From NCBI GenBank assembly GCA_018066175.1, contig JAGHRV010000007.1, forward strand, positions 19,799-83,798: a DNA stretch of 64,000 nt, in the 5' to 3' direction. A program made the translations under genes and the position numbers. Source of the stretch: Candidatus Colicola equi (lineage in GTDB: Bacteria > Bacteroidota > Bacteroidia > Bacteroidales > Paludibacteraceae). Position 1 is the stretch's first letter. Each line of letters opens with the position of its first letter. The notes below the pieces were generated by a model. The model did not search any database. It was not told the origin of the DNA and worked only from the letters and a program-made list of their open reading frames with translations. Positions 18,346 to 26,371 of the stretch are shown one piece after another.

Positions 18346-19359
18346 ATGTTAAACGGAAAAACAGTGCTGATTACCGGCGGTAGCGGTAGTTTTGGCAAAA
18401 AGTTTGTGGAAGTAGTTTTGCGCGATTATCCTAATGTGAAGAAAGTAATCGTTTTTTCTAGGGATGAGCAACACCAATGGGATATGCAACAGCAATTCCC
18501 CAAAAATAAGTATCCGATGATGAGATACTTCATTGGTGATGTGCGAGATTTAGATCGACTCAAGCGCGCATTTAATGACGTAGATGTTGTGGTGCATGCT
18601 GCGGCTATTCGTAATGTTGATACCGCTGAATATAATCCTGATGAATGCATTAAAACGAATGTGTTAGGGGCTCAGAATGTTATCAATGCCGCTATAGAAT
18701 GTGGGGTGAAAGACGTGGTAGCACTTTCCTCGGATAAGGCATGTGAACCTACCACATTGTATGGTGCAACCAAGTTGACGAGTGATAAACTATTCTGCGC
18801 GGCTAATAATATCAGTGGAGGTAAGGACATCCGTTTCTCAGTGGTTCGTTTTAGTAATGTATTGGGCTCTACCGGTTCGCCATATCCTATTTTTAAACGT
18901 GCTATTCAAAATGGAGATAAATCCATTAAATTGACTAGTGCGGAGATGACGAGGTTTAACATCTCCATTGTGGAAGGTGTTGGATTAGTGTTATATGCAA
19001 TCGGTCATCATGTAGGTGGAGAAATCTTTGTACCTAAATGTATGTCCTATCGTGTAACGGACTTAGCTAAAGCAATGGCTCCTAAATTGGCTATTGAAGA
19101 GATTGGCCTACGTCCAAATGAAAAATTGCACGAAGTGCTGATTCCTGCTGCGGATGCGCAGAACACCGTTGACTTGGGACGTTGTTATGTCATCCTGCCG
19201 GCCCATGCTTTCAATCATTCCAATCAGGAGATAATTAGCCACCATAAGGCGCAATATGTCCCCGAAGATTTCTGCTATAGTTCCAATTTGAACTCAGAGT
19301 GGGAAACGGTAGAGTCATTGGCTGCTAAAATTAAAAGATATATAGATCCAAGAAATTGA
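18346..19359 (+). CDS. pseB: UDP-N-acetylglucosamine 4,6-dehydratase (inverting), PseB
   Basis: This is the first step of pseudaminic acid synthesis. UDP-GlcNAc is dehydrated and C5-epimerised to the 4-keto-6-deoxy-L-arabino sugar. It is an extended short-chain dehydrogenase with the nucleotide motif ITGGSGSFGKKF. The family's Met/Lys-type active site shows as SSDKACEPTTLYGATK, where the usual Tyr-Lys pair appears as Y-x-x-x-K. The length of 337 aa is typical. It overlaps pseC by one base and is followed by the other Pse genes. Confidence 0.92.
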   Translation: MLNGKTVLITGGSGSFGKKFVEVVLRDYPNVKKVIVFSRDEQHQWDMQQQFPKNKYPMMRYFIGDVRDLDRLKRAFNDVDVVVHAAAIRNVDTAEYNPDECIKTNVLGAQNVINAAIECGVKDVVALSSDKACEPTTLYGATKLTSDKLFCAANNISGGKDIRFSVVRFSNVLGSTGSPYPIFKRAIQNGDKSIKLTSAEMTRFNISIVEGVGLVLYAIGHHVGGEIFVPKCMSYRVTDLAKAMAPKLAIEEIGLRPNEKLHEVLIPAADAQNTVDLGRCYVILPAHAFNHSNQEIISHHKAQYVPEDFCYSSNLNSEWETVESLAAKIKRYIDPRN

Positions 19360-20537
19360 TGGACAAAATAATGATTAATCATCCTATTTCATATGGTCAT
19401 CAGTTAATTACCGATGAAGATATTCAGGCCGTTGTGGAAACATTGAAATCTGATTATTTGACTCAAGGTCCACGAATTCCTGAATTTGAACAAAATTTTG
19501 CTTCCTACCTCGGCGTTAATTACGCATGTATGGTTAGCAATGGTACGGCAGCCTTGCACCTTTGTGCGATGGCATTAGATATTAAGCCGGGCGATAAGGT
19601 AATTACTACTCCGATTACGTTTGTTGCTAGTGCCAATGGTTTCCGTTATCTTGGTGCCGATATTGTATTCTGCGATATTGATGCTAATACCTATCTGATG
19701 GATTTGGATAAACTTGAGCAAATCTTGAAATCTGCACCTAAAGGCACTTACAAAGCCGTTGTCCCGGTGGATTTTGCCGGCTATCCGATAGATGAGGAAC
19801 GACTGCATAATTTAGCTGTTGAGTTTGGATTTAAGACGGTTATTGACTGTTGCCATGCTCCTGGTGGTAGTTGGACGGATAGTAAGGGTGAGAAGCAGAT
19901 GGTAGGTAATTGCAAGTATGCCGATTTAAGTGTATTCTCTTTCCATCCGGTTAAACATATTGCCGCAGGAGAGGGTGGATGCATTACAACTAATAATAAG
20001 GAATTATACGATAAGGTTGCGCTCTATCGCACCCATGGTATTACCAAGGATCCGGACTTATTGACTCGCAACGATGGCGGTTGGTACTATGAGATGCAAG
20101 AACTGGGGTATAATTATCGTATTACGGAATTCCAAGCAGCCCTTGCATCTAGTCAACTTAAGCGTCTTGATTGGAGTATTGCTCGTCGCAATGAGATTGC
20201 TAAACGTTATGACGAAGCTTTCAAGAACCTACCTGTATTAACTCCTTTCCGTGAGTCCGGCATTACGCACGCGTTCCACTTGTATATTATAGAGGTGCAT
20301 CCCAATAAACGCAAAGGTTTGTATGACTATTTGCGTGAGCATAATATCTTTGCTCAAGTGCTCTATATCCCGGCGCATACGATGCCTTATTATAAGAGTC
20401 TTGGTCATAAGGAGGGCGAGTGCCCTATAGCCGAAGATTATTACACTCGCTGCTTGGCTTTGCCGATGTATCCGAGTCTGACGAACGAGGAGCAGGAATA
20501 TGTTATCGAAAAAGTTAAAACCTTTTTCGGACGATAA
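19359..20537 (+). CDS. pseC: UDP-4-amino-4,6-dideoxy-N-acetyl-L-altrosamine transaminase, PseC
   Basis: A PLP-dependent DegT/DnrJ/EryC1 aminotransferase, second step of the Pse pathway. It shows MVSNGTAALHLCAMAL, ITTPITFVASANGFRYLGAD, the VIDCCHAPGG PLP-proximal segment, and the catalytic lysine in FSFHPVKHIAAGEGG. C-terminal NYRITEFQAAL is also typical. The start is ATG 19359, overlapping the pseB stop by one base. A TTG three bases earlier is less likely. Downstream the pathway is interrupted by an inserted cassette (20531-22411) before pseF. Confidence 0.92.
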   Translation: MDKIMINHPISYGHQLITDEDIQAVVETLKSDYLTQGPRIPEFEQNFASYLGVNYACMVSNGTAALHLCAMALDIKPGDKVITTPITFVASANGFRYLGADIVFCDIDANTYLMDLDKLEQILKSAPKGTYKAVVPVDFAGYPIDEERLHNLAVEFGFKTVIDCCHAPGGSWTDSKGEKQMVGNCKYADLSVFSFHPVKHIAAGEGGCITTNNKELYDKVALYRTHGITKDPDLLTRNDGGWYYEMQELGYNYRITEFQAALASSQLKRLDWSIARRNEIAKRYDEAFKNLPVLTPFRESGITHAFHLYIIEVHPNKRKGLYDYLREHNIFAQVLYIPAHTMPYYKSLGHKEGECPIAEDYYTRCLALPMYPSLTNEEQEYVIEKVKTFFGR

Positions 20538-20556
20538 CGATAACGAAAACGATAAC
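20531..20556 (+). repeat. CGATAA-type 6-base tandem repeat, left of the pse-operon cassette
   Basis: ACGATAACGATAACGAAAAC recurs identically at 22003-22022, and an inverted relative (GTTATCGTTATCGTCATCG) lies at 22389-22411. The three copies bracket the hypothetical-gene cassette and the four-helix-bundle gene. Confidence 0.75.
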
Positions 20557-20573
20557 TAAAAACGCAAAAGAAT

Positions 20574-21116
20574 ATGTCGGAGTTGCAACAACTTTTGTTA
20601 AATCAAAGGGAAGAAGAAAAAGCATCAAAATCTTCTTTCAATGCCGAACAACGTATTGATTATTTTAGATCAATTGTGTCCGAATTGTACACACAGATAA
20701 AAAACGAATGGTTGAAGGATCTTGCGGATGAGGATCTTATTCGTTTTGCAAATGGCGATGTAGAATTGGAAGAGTCCGGCTTGGGAACCTATACGATAGA
20801 TACTTTGACCATACATACGCCTATTGATAATGTTGAATTTGTTCCAACAGGAACTTTGCTAATAGGTACTGATGGTGGTATTGAAGTGAGGTGTAATGAC
20901 CAATGTGTTAATTTGGTTCACATAGAAGAGAAAATTGAGAATCCGGGGCAGTTAGTTGCTTTGCAAATAGGAAAAGTGAAGATGTCGACTAAGGACAGTG
21001 TCTTGGTGTGGAAAATTATGCATGAAGATGAAAATCATTTATTGCACTTTACGACATTCAATCAGAATAGTATGCAGAAGTTGTTAATAAATCTATTGAG
21101 TGATGAGTCGTGTTAA
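20574..21116 (+). CDS. Hypothetical protein upstream of HEPN-like gene
   Basis: A 180-aa soluble protein with an acidic and helical N-terminus (LLLNQREEEKASKSSFNAEQRIDYF). A beta-rich middle follows (TYTIDTLTIHTPIDNVEFVP, then LLIGTDGGIEVRC). I recognise no family. It overlaps the next gene by 14 bases, a usual sign of a functional pair, and it lies in the repeat-bounded cassette between pseC and pseF. A partner or antitoxin role for the HEPN-like protein is only an inference. Confidence 0.65.
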   Translation: MSELQQLLLNQREEEKASKSSFNAEQRIDYFRSIVSELYTQIKNEWLKDLADEDLIRFANGDVELEESGLGTYTIDTLTIHTPIDNVEFVPTGTLLIGTDGGIEVRCNDQCVNLVHIEEKIENPGQLVALQIGKVKMSTKDSVLVWKIMHEDENHLLHFTTFNQNSMQKLLINLLSDESC

Positions 21117-21708
21117 GTTTTCTTTTGAAAAGGATTATTTGAAGTATGAGTTGGTTCAAAAATACTATACCACGACAAATCTCTCACTGGAACGTCATTA
21201 CTCGAAAAGAGGTAATCCAGAATATTTAGTTGATTTTTTTGGAAAAAATGAAGATATAGTAAACAAAGAAAAAGTAGAGCATCAAAAGGAATTATCCCGC
21301 GAGGCAACATTTGTCTTGTTGGCTAGTATAGAAGCGATGTTTCGTGAGGATTTTATAATTCGATGTCAGGCTAATCTGACCGATTCGATTTCAAGTAGAT
21401 TCTTGGCGGAATATAATCCTGTTAAAAAGATTTATCATTATAAATTCAAGGAATTAATATTGAATACATGGAAGGAAAATAAACCCGAATATGCATCGTT
21501 GTTGGATCAGTTAAGCCAAGCCTTTGATTATCGTAACTGGATAGGTCATGGTCGGTATTGGCAATTTAAGGATAATGAGAGCAAATTCACATTTGAAAAA
21601 GTATTTTGTCTTGCGCAGATGATAAATGTTGCTTTTGTTTCGTCATTATATAAATCGGAGATGATAAATTCAAAGAATAAATTAATAAAAAAATATGACA
21701 TACAGTAA
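21103..21708 (+). CDS. HEPN-like protein (RX4H motif)
   Basis: A 201-aa mainly helical protein. The segment FDYRNWIGHGRYW contains R-x4-H (Arg144 and His149), the hallmark of HEPN ribonucleases. It is preceded by an all-helical region (FVLLASIEAMFREDFIIRC) typical of HEPN four-helix folds. HEPN proteins act as RNases in toxin-antitoxin, abortive-infection and RNA-processing systems. The assignment rests on the motif and helix pattern only. ATG 21103 is preferred to the GTG three bases earlier. It overlaps both neighbours by 14 bases. Confidence 0.6.
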   Translation: MSRVKFSFEKDYLKYELVQKYYTTTNLSLERHYSKRGNPEYLVDFFGKNEDIVNKEKVEHQKELSREATFVLLASIEAMFREDFIIRCQANLTDSISSRFLAEYNPVKKIYHYKFKELILNTWKENKPEYASLLDQLSQAFDYRNWIGHGRYWQFKDNESKFTFEKVFCLAQMINVAFVSSLYKSEMINSKNKLIKKYDIQ

Positions 21709-21997
21709 AATTATAGAGGCAATTGATGCCCATTTGGCAAAGAGTAGCAAGCAGTACTATAAAGATTTTTATATAGGTATTGCAAGCGATGCTCGTGATA
21801 GATTATTCTCCGATCATGGAGTAGATGAAAAAAGTGATTGGTGGATATATGGAACAGCAGATAATGATCAAATTGCCCGTGATGTGGAGCGATATTATTT
21901 GGATCAAGGTATGCTAGGTGGTCAAGGAGGTGGTGATGAAAATACCAAGATGGTATATTGTTATGAGGTATCGGAGCATACGCATGAGGATAGGTAA
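21695..21997 (+). CDS. Small hypothetical protein, weak resemblance to GIY-YIG
   Basis: A 100-aa protein with DFYIGIASDARDRLFSDHGV near residue 25, then RDVERYYLDQGMLGGQGGG and VYCYEVS. The YIG(x)10R spacing and the later Glu (VERYYL) recall a compact GIY-YIG fold, but the N-terminal GIY strand is not obvious. It is the last member of the three-gene overlapping cassette. Function is unknown. Confidence 0.55.
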   Translation: MTYSKIIEAIDAHLAKSSKQYYKDFYIGIASDARDRLFSDHGVDEKSDWWIYGTADNDQIARDVERYYLDQGMLGGQGGGDENTKMVYCYEVSEHTHEDR

Positions 21998-22002
21998 TAA
22001 AA

Positions 22003-22022
22003 ACGATAACGATAACGAAAAC
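22003..22022 (+). repeat. CGATAA-type tandem repeat, right of the three-gene cassette
   Basis: Twenty bases identical to 20531-20550. It lies directly between the cassette and the four-helix-bundle gene. Confidence 0.75.
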
Positions 22023-22023
22023 T

Positions 22024-22413
22024 ATGGTTGGGAAGGCTCGGAATTTTAGAGAATATAAAGTCTGGAGAGATGCGGTGGATTTCTCGGCTCGTGTTTATAA
22101 AGTTACAGGAGAGATGCCGTGGTTTGAGAAGAAAGGACTTTGTGATCAACTTCAGCGTGCTGTGGTATCTATTTCTTCCAATATTGCCGAAGGCTCTGCT
22201 CGTCCATCAAACAGTGACTTTGCTCATTTCTTAGATGTTGCATTGGGCTCGTCTTACGAGGTGGAAACGCAATTATTAATAGCTAAGAATATAGGCTATA
22301 TAGAAGATGTACTATTTGAAGATCTAAATAATATAAATATGGATATAGAACGACAACTAACTGCACTAATTCGTTCTTTACGAAATCAGTTATCGTTATC
22401 GTCATCGTTATAG
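22024..22413 (+). CDS. Four-helix-bundle protein (S23/IVS family)
   Basis: A 129-aa member of the 23S-rRNA-intervening-sequence/four-helix family: FREYKVWRDAVDFSARVYKVT, LCDQLQRAVVSISSNIAEGSARPS, and FLDVALGSSYEVETQL. The family is common in Bacteroidota and related to Avd proteins of diversity-generating retroelements, but no reverse transcriptase is present here. The C-terminal tail LSLSSSL is encoded by the inverted CGATAA-type repeat (22389-22411), so the repeat has been absorbed into the reading frame. Confidence 0.85.
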   Translation: MVGKARNFREYKVWRDAVDFSARVYKVTGEMPWFEKKGLCDQLQRAVVSISSNIAEGSARPSNSDFAHFLDVALGSSYEVETQLLIAKNIGYIEDVLFEDLNNINMDIERQLTALIRSLRNQLSLSSSL

Positions 22414-22422
22414 TTTATTTTT

Positions 22423-23106
22423 ATGAAAAACATCTGTATCATACCAGCTCGTGGCGGGAGTAAGCGGATACCGAGGAAGAATATCAAAGACTTTTTAGGC
22501 AAACCGATTATTGCTTATTCCATAGAGGCAGCACTCAAGAGTGAACTCTTTGACGAAGTGATGGTCTCCACGGATGACGAGGAGATAGCAGCCATCGCTC
22601 GTCAGTATGGTGCATCTGTTCCTTTTATGCGTAGTGCCGAAACAGCAAACGACTATGCTACTACGGCTGATGTGTTGCTGGAGGTATTGGCAAAGTATTG
22701 TGAAATGGGGCGGAAGTTTGAAAACTTGTGTTGCCTCTATGCCACGGCTCCATTTGTGAAGGCTGAGCGTCTGCGCGAGTGCTATAATCTGATGCAGGGC
22801 GATATTGATTCTGCCTTTACAATAGTGGAGTATTCGTATCCTATTCAGCGTAGTTTGGTTACTGATGGTAAGTTGATACGTTTGGCTTATCTGGAACATA
22901 AGAATAGTCGCTCCCAGGATTTGCAAAAGCATTATCATGATGCGGGACAGTTCTATTTCTCTACGATAAAGAATTTAGAGGAGAACCAATTCCTATGGGG
23001 GGAACATACTGCACCATTGATTTTATCCGAATTGGAGGTACAAGACTTGGATACCATGACGGATTGGAAATTGGCAGAAATGAAGTATATGTTATTGCAT
23101 GAGTAG
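22423..23106 (+). CDS. pseF: Pseudaminic acid cytidylyltransferase, PseF
   Basis: Activates pseudaminic acid with CTP to CMP-Pse. It is a 227-aa CMP-sugar synthetase with the nucleotide-binding start NICIIPARGGSKRIPRKNIK, VMVSTDDEEIAAIARQYGA, CCLYATAPFV and the C-terminal LDTMTDWKLAEMKY. The ATG at 22423 follows the four-helix gene by 9 bases. It overlaps the pseG gene by 8 bases. Confidence 0.93.
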   Translation: MKNICIIPARGGSKRIPRKNIKDFLGKPIIAYSIEAALKSELFDEVMVSTDDEEIAAIARQYGASVPFMRSAETANDYATTADVLLEVLAKYCEMGRKFENLCCLYATAPFVKAERLRECYNLMQGDIDSAFTIVEYSYPIQRSLVTDGKLIRLAYLEHKNSRSQDLQKHYHDAGQFYFSTIKNLEENQFLWGEHTAPLILSELEVQDLDTMTDWKLAEMKYMLLHE

Positions 23107-24487
23107 GCAAAAAGTATATTTTCGAGCAGATGCGGGAGCGGGCATAGGGTATGGTCACTTCATTCGCAGTTTGGCTTTGGCTGATATGTTAAAGTCGGAC
23201 TTTGACTGCACTATGTTTACTCAAACGCCTACCGCCTATCAAATTGCCGAAGCAGAGAATGTCTGCCAAATAGTGCCCCTCCCTGCTGACGAAAGTAGAT
23301 TTGATAAATTTCTAACATACCTAACAGGCGAAGAGATAGTGGTGTTAGATAATTATTTCTATACAACCGAATACCAACAACAGATTAAGGATAAAGGTTG
23401 TAAATTAGTCTGCATCGATGACATGCATGATAAGCATTTTGTTGCTGATGTGGTGATTAATCATGCGTTTGTGCCAGCGGAGGAATACGATGTTGAGGAT
23501 TATACACAAGTATGTACGGGACCAAAGTACGCATTATTGAGAGGCCCATTCTTGCAGCAGCAGTCTGTAGATAGACACCCTCATTCATGGGTAGTCACGA
23601 TTGGAGGCTTGGACGAACCCAATATTACGACACTGGCTGTAAAAAAATTGCAAGATATAGGAGTTAAAGATATCACGGCCATTGTTGGTGATGGTTTTAG
23701 ATATTATGACGAGTTGAGGAAGACTGGAGTAAAAGTTCTTTCGCGTTTAACTGCTCAGCAAATGGCAGAGACCTTTGCTCAAACCGAAAATGTGTTGTGT
23801 TGTGCCAGTACGGTTTGTTATGAAGCACTCTCGCAAGGATGTAAGGTCTATGCCGGATGGTATGTGGATAATCAAGTTGAAGTTTTTCAGAACTTATCAG
23901 ATGCTAAATATATCATTCCATTGGGGAATTTGTTAGATTTGTCATCCATTGATGTGCAATATACCAATATAGTCAGCATTAGTTTTGAAAAGGTTCGAAG
24001 CAATTTATGTTCTATATTTTATCGTTTGGCATTGCGAATGGTAAACTATGTGGATATGACAATAGAGGAAAGCCGTCAAGTATGGGAGACACGTAATCTA
24101 CCGCAAATTAGAGAATGGATGCGGAATAAAGACCGATTTAGTTTTGAGTCTCATTGCGCTTTTGTGGAGTCATTACGTTCGGCAAAGGATAAATTGTATT
24201 ATGCTTTCTTTATCGGCAGTCAATTAGTGGGCTCGTATGATTTTATTCATATTATAGATGGAAAATCTGCGGAATGTGGCATTTTTCTTCACCCTGCATG
24301 GCAAGGGAAGGGCCTAAGTTTAGTCATAGAGAGTATTATGGAATCTTTAATAAAGAAAAGAGGAATATGTCGGATTACATCAGATGTATATAAGAATAAC
24401 ATAAAGTCAAACTTATTTTTGGGTGGAGGCTCTTATCGTATTCTCTCGCAGGATGATGAATTTATTTATTTTGAAAAAACATTATGA
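23099..24487 (+). CDS. pseG: PseG-PseH fusion: UDP-sugar hydrolase plus N-acetyltransferase
   Basis: The N-terminal ~310 residues are PseG (VYFRADAGAGIGYGHFIRSLALAD, with a GT28-like C-terminal half CASTVCYEALSQG). PseG releases UDP from UDP-2,4-diacetamido-trideoxy-altrose. From about residue 313 the protein continues as a GNAT domain (WETRNLPQIREWMRNKD..F, AECGIFLHPAWQGKGLSLVIE). This fits PseH, the 4-N-acetyltransferase that acts one step earlier. No separate pseH lies in the window, so the fusion completes the pathway. It overlaps pseF by 8 bases and pseI by 4. Confidence 0.9.
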   Translation: MSRQKVYFRADAGAGIGYGHFIRSLALADMLKSDFDCTMFTQTPTAYQIAEAENVCQIVPLPADESRFDKFLTYLTGEEIVVLDNYFYTTEYQQQIKDKGCKLVCIDDMHDKHFVADVVINHAFVPAEEYDVEDYTQVCTGPKYALLRGPFLQQQSVDRHPHSWVVTIGGLDEPNITTLAVKKLQDIGVKDITAIVGDGFRYYDELRKTGVKVLSRLTAQQMAETFAQTENVLCCASTVCYEALSQGCKVYAGWYVDNQVEVFQNLSDAKYIIPLGNLLDLSSIDVQYTNIVSISFEKVRSNLCSIFYRLALRMVNYVDMTIEESRQVWETRNLPQIREWMRNKDRFSFESHCAFVESLRSAKDKLYYAFFIGSQLVGSYDFIHIIDGKSAECGIFLHPAWQGKGLSLVIESIMESLIKKRGICRITSDVYKNNIKSNLFLGGGSYRILSQDDEFIYFEKTL

Positions 24488-25497
24488 TTAATAATACATT
24501 CATAGTAGCGGAATTGTCCGCCAATCATGGTCATTCGTTAGAGACAGCTTTGGCTTCCGTGCATGCAGCCAAAGAGGCAGGTGTAGATGCCATTAAGATT
24601 CAGACATATACCGCTGATACCATCACTTTGGATTGTGATGCACCTGATTTTATCGTCAAAGGTGGTACTCTCTGGGATGGGCAAACTCTACATGGTCTTT
24701 ATCAACAGGCTTACACTCCTTGGGAGTGGCATAAGGCCATTTTTGAGGAGGCTAAACAGTGTGGCTTAGTGTGTTTCTCTACGCCCTTTGATAATTCTGC
24801 GGTGGATTTGTTAGAGTCATTGGATAACCCTATATATAAGATTGCAAGTTTTGAAATAACGGATGTTAACCTTATCCGCTATGCTGCAAGCAAAGGTAAA
24901 CCTATGGTGATTTCAACCGGCATTGCTACAAAGGAAGATATTGAACTGGCCATTAAGGCTTGTCATGAAGTTGGGAATCATGATATCACGTTGCTACGAT
25001 GTGTTTCTGCTTATCCGGCTCCGTTGGAGAATGTGAACCTCCGTACAATGGTGGATATGAAGGAACGCTATGGCGTAAAAGTGGGTTTGAGCGATCACAC
25101 TGTGGGAGCGGATGTCGCCATTGCTGCGGTTGCATTGGGAGCGGCCATGGTTGAAAAACATTTTATATTAGATAAGTCCATTGGTGGGCCCGATGCTGCT
25201 TTCTCCATGACGAAAGATGATTTTGCAAAGTTAGTGCAATCTATCCGTAATACGGAGAAAGCGATGGGTGAGATTGTTTATCCTACTGACCCTGCTCAAA
25301 TTAGTGGTCGCCAATTCTCCCGCAGTCTATATGTGGCAGAGAATATAAAAGCCGGTGAGTTGATTACGGAACAAAATGTCCGTTCCGTCCGTCCAGGATT
25401 TGGTCTGCATCCTAAGTATCTCAATGACCTCCTGGGCAAACCGGTGAATCGCGATTTACATAAAGGAGATAGAATGAGTTTAGACTATATTGATTAA
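24484..25497 (+). CDS. pseI: Pseudaminic acid synthase, PseI
   Basis: Condenses 2,4-diacetamido-2,4,6-trideoxy-L-altrose with phosphoenolpyruvate to pseudaminic acid. It is a 337-aa NeuB-type TIM barrel (FIVAELSANHGHSLETALASVHAAKEAG reads across the start, with CFSTPFDNSAVDLLE and VGLSDHTVGADVAIAAVALGA). A C-terminal SAF/antifreeze-like domain follows (SRSLYVAENIKAGELIT). Start and pseG stop overlap as ATGA. Confidence 0.94.
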   Translation: MINNTFIVAELSANHGHSLETALASVHAAKEAGVDAIKIQTYTADTITLDCDAPDFIVKGGTLWDGQTLHGLYQQAYTPWEWHKAIFEEAKQCGLVCFSTPFDNSAVDLLESLDNPIYKIASFEITDVNLIRYAASKGKPMVISTGIATKEDIELAIKACHEVGNHDITLLRCVSAYPAPLENVNLRTMVDMKERYGVKVGLSDHTVGADVAIAAVALGAAMVEKHFILDKSIGGPDAAFSMTKDDFAKLVQSIRNTEKAMGEIVYPTDPAQISGRQFSRSLYVAENIKAGELITEQNVRSVRPGFGLHPKYLNDLLGKPVNRDLHKGDRMSLDYID

Positions 25498-25501
25498 TAA
25501 T

Positions 25502-26359
25502 ATGTGGCTAAAAAACAAAATAAATAATTATCGCATTGCTAAACGTAAGGAGCGTCAATGGCAAGCATTCTTGAGGACTACCAGCATGGAACTAAAGGAT
25601 AACCTCAATAATTATCCTCGTCCGACGAAGTCGTTGTTGCGTATTTTAGGCAATGGTAATTCGTTGGCATCTATGTTGGAGCATGAGGTTAAGGCCGATT
25701 GCGACTATATGGTAATGAATAGTCATATTCTGCACCCGTCTTACTTTGAATTGAAACCACGATTTTATGTCTTAGCTGATCCTTGTTTCTTCCAGGCTAT
25801 TCCTAATAGGGTAGATTTGCGGTATACTGTAGATAAGATTTTGGCAGAGACAACGTGGAAGATGACCCTAATTATTCCATGGGAGTGGACGCACAATGTG
25901 GATATCCCTTCTACTAAATATGTGGAGGTTTTGCGCGTGAATGAAGCTCTGTATCCAACAAAAGATGAACATCAGCAATGGGTATATGACCATAACTTAG
26001 CGATGCCGGAAGTGAATAATGTGTTGGCGTCGGCACTTTACTCTGCTATTTTCTTGGGGTATAGCGAGATTGAGTTGTATGGTGTGGAGCATTCTTGGAC
26101 GAGGGACCTATATGTTAGCCATGATAATGGAACGTGCTTAGTAGATACACATTTCTACAACCAGGATACCAAAGATGAAAGCAATCTTAATTACTTTGAG
26201 AAAGCCGGAGGTGGACGAATGAAGTTCCATGAGGTGTTGCAACTCTACGCGTCCTATTTCCCCGCCTATTGGGAACTTCGCGAGATAGCAGACCGAAAAG
26301 GAGTGCATGTCCTAAATTGTTGCCCGAATAGTTTTATTGATGCGTTTGAGAGAAAATGA
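25502..26359 (+). CDS. Candidate pseudaminic/sialic-type glycosyltransferase (MAF/DUF115- or GT42-like)
   Basis: A 285-aa protein that directly follows pseI. LLRILGNGNSLASM near residue 45 matches the GNGxSL nucleotide-sugar motif of MAF/DUF115 proteins and CMP-sialic acid GT42 transferases. DYMVMNSHILHPSYFELKPRFYVLADP and FLGYSEIELYGVEHSW are also typical of that group. Its position makes it the best candidate to transfer Pse from CMP-Pse. The ATG at 25502 is preferred over an in-frame TTG at 25490 inside pseI. The enzyme family assignment is tentative. Confidence 0.65.
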   Translation: MWLKNKINNYRIAKRKERQWQAFLRTTSMELKDNLNNYPRPTKSLLRILGNGNSLASMLEHEVKADCDYMVMNSHILHPSYFELKPRFYVLADPCFFQAIPNRVDLRYTVDKILAETTWKMTLIIPWEWTHNVDIPSTKYVEVLRVNEALYPTKDEHQQWVYDHNLAMPEVNNVLASALYSAIFLGYSEIELYGVEHSWTRDLYVSHDNGTCLVDTHFYNQDTKDESNLNYFEKAGGGRMKFHEVLQLYASYFPAYWELREIADRKGVHVLNCCPNSFIDAFERK

Positions 26360-26371
26360 TGTTTAGTTGTT

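Noticed and set aside
22024..22413. Possible diversity-generating retroelement, because the four-helix protein resembles Avd
   Set aside because: No reverse transcriptase, template repeat or variable repeat is seen near either four-helix gene.
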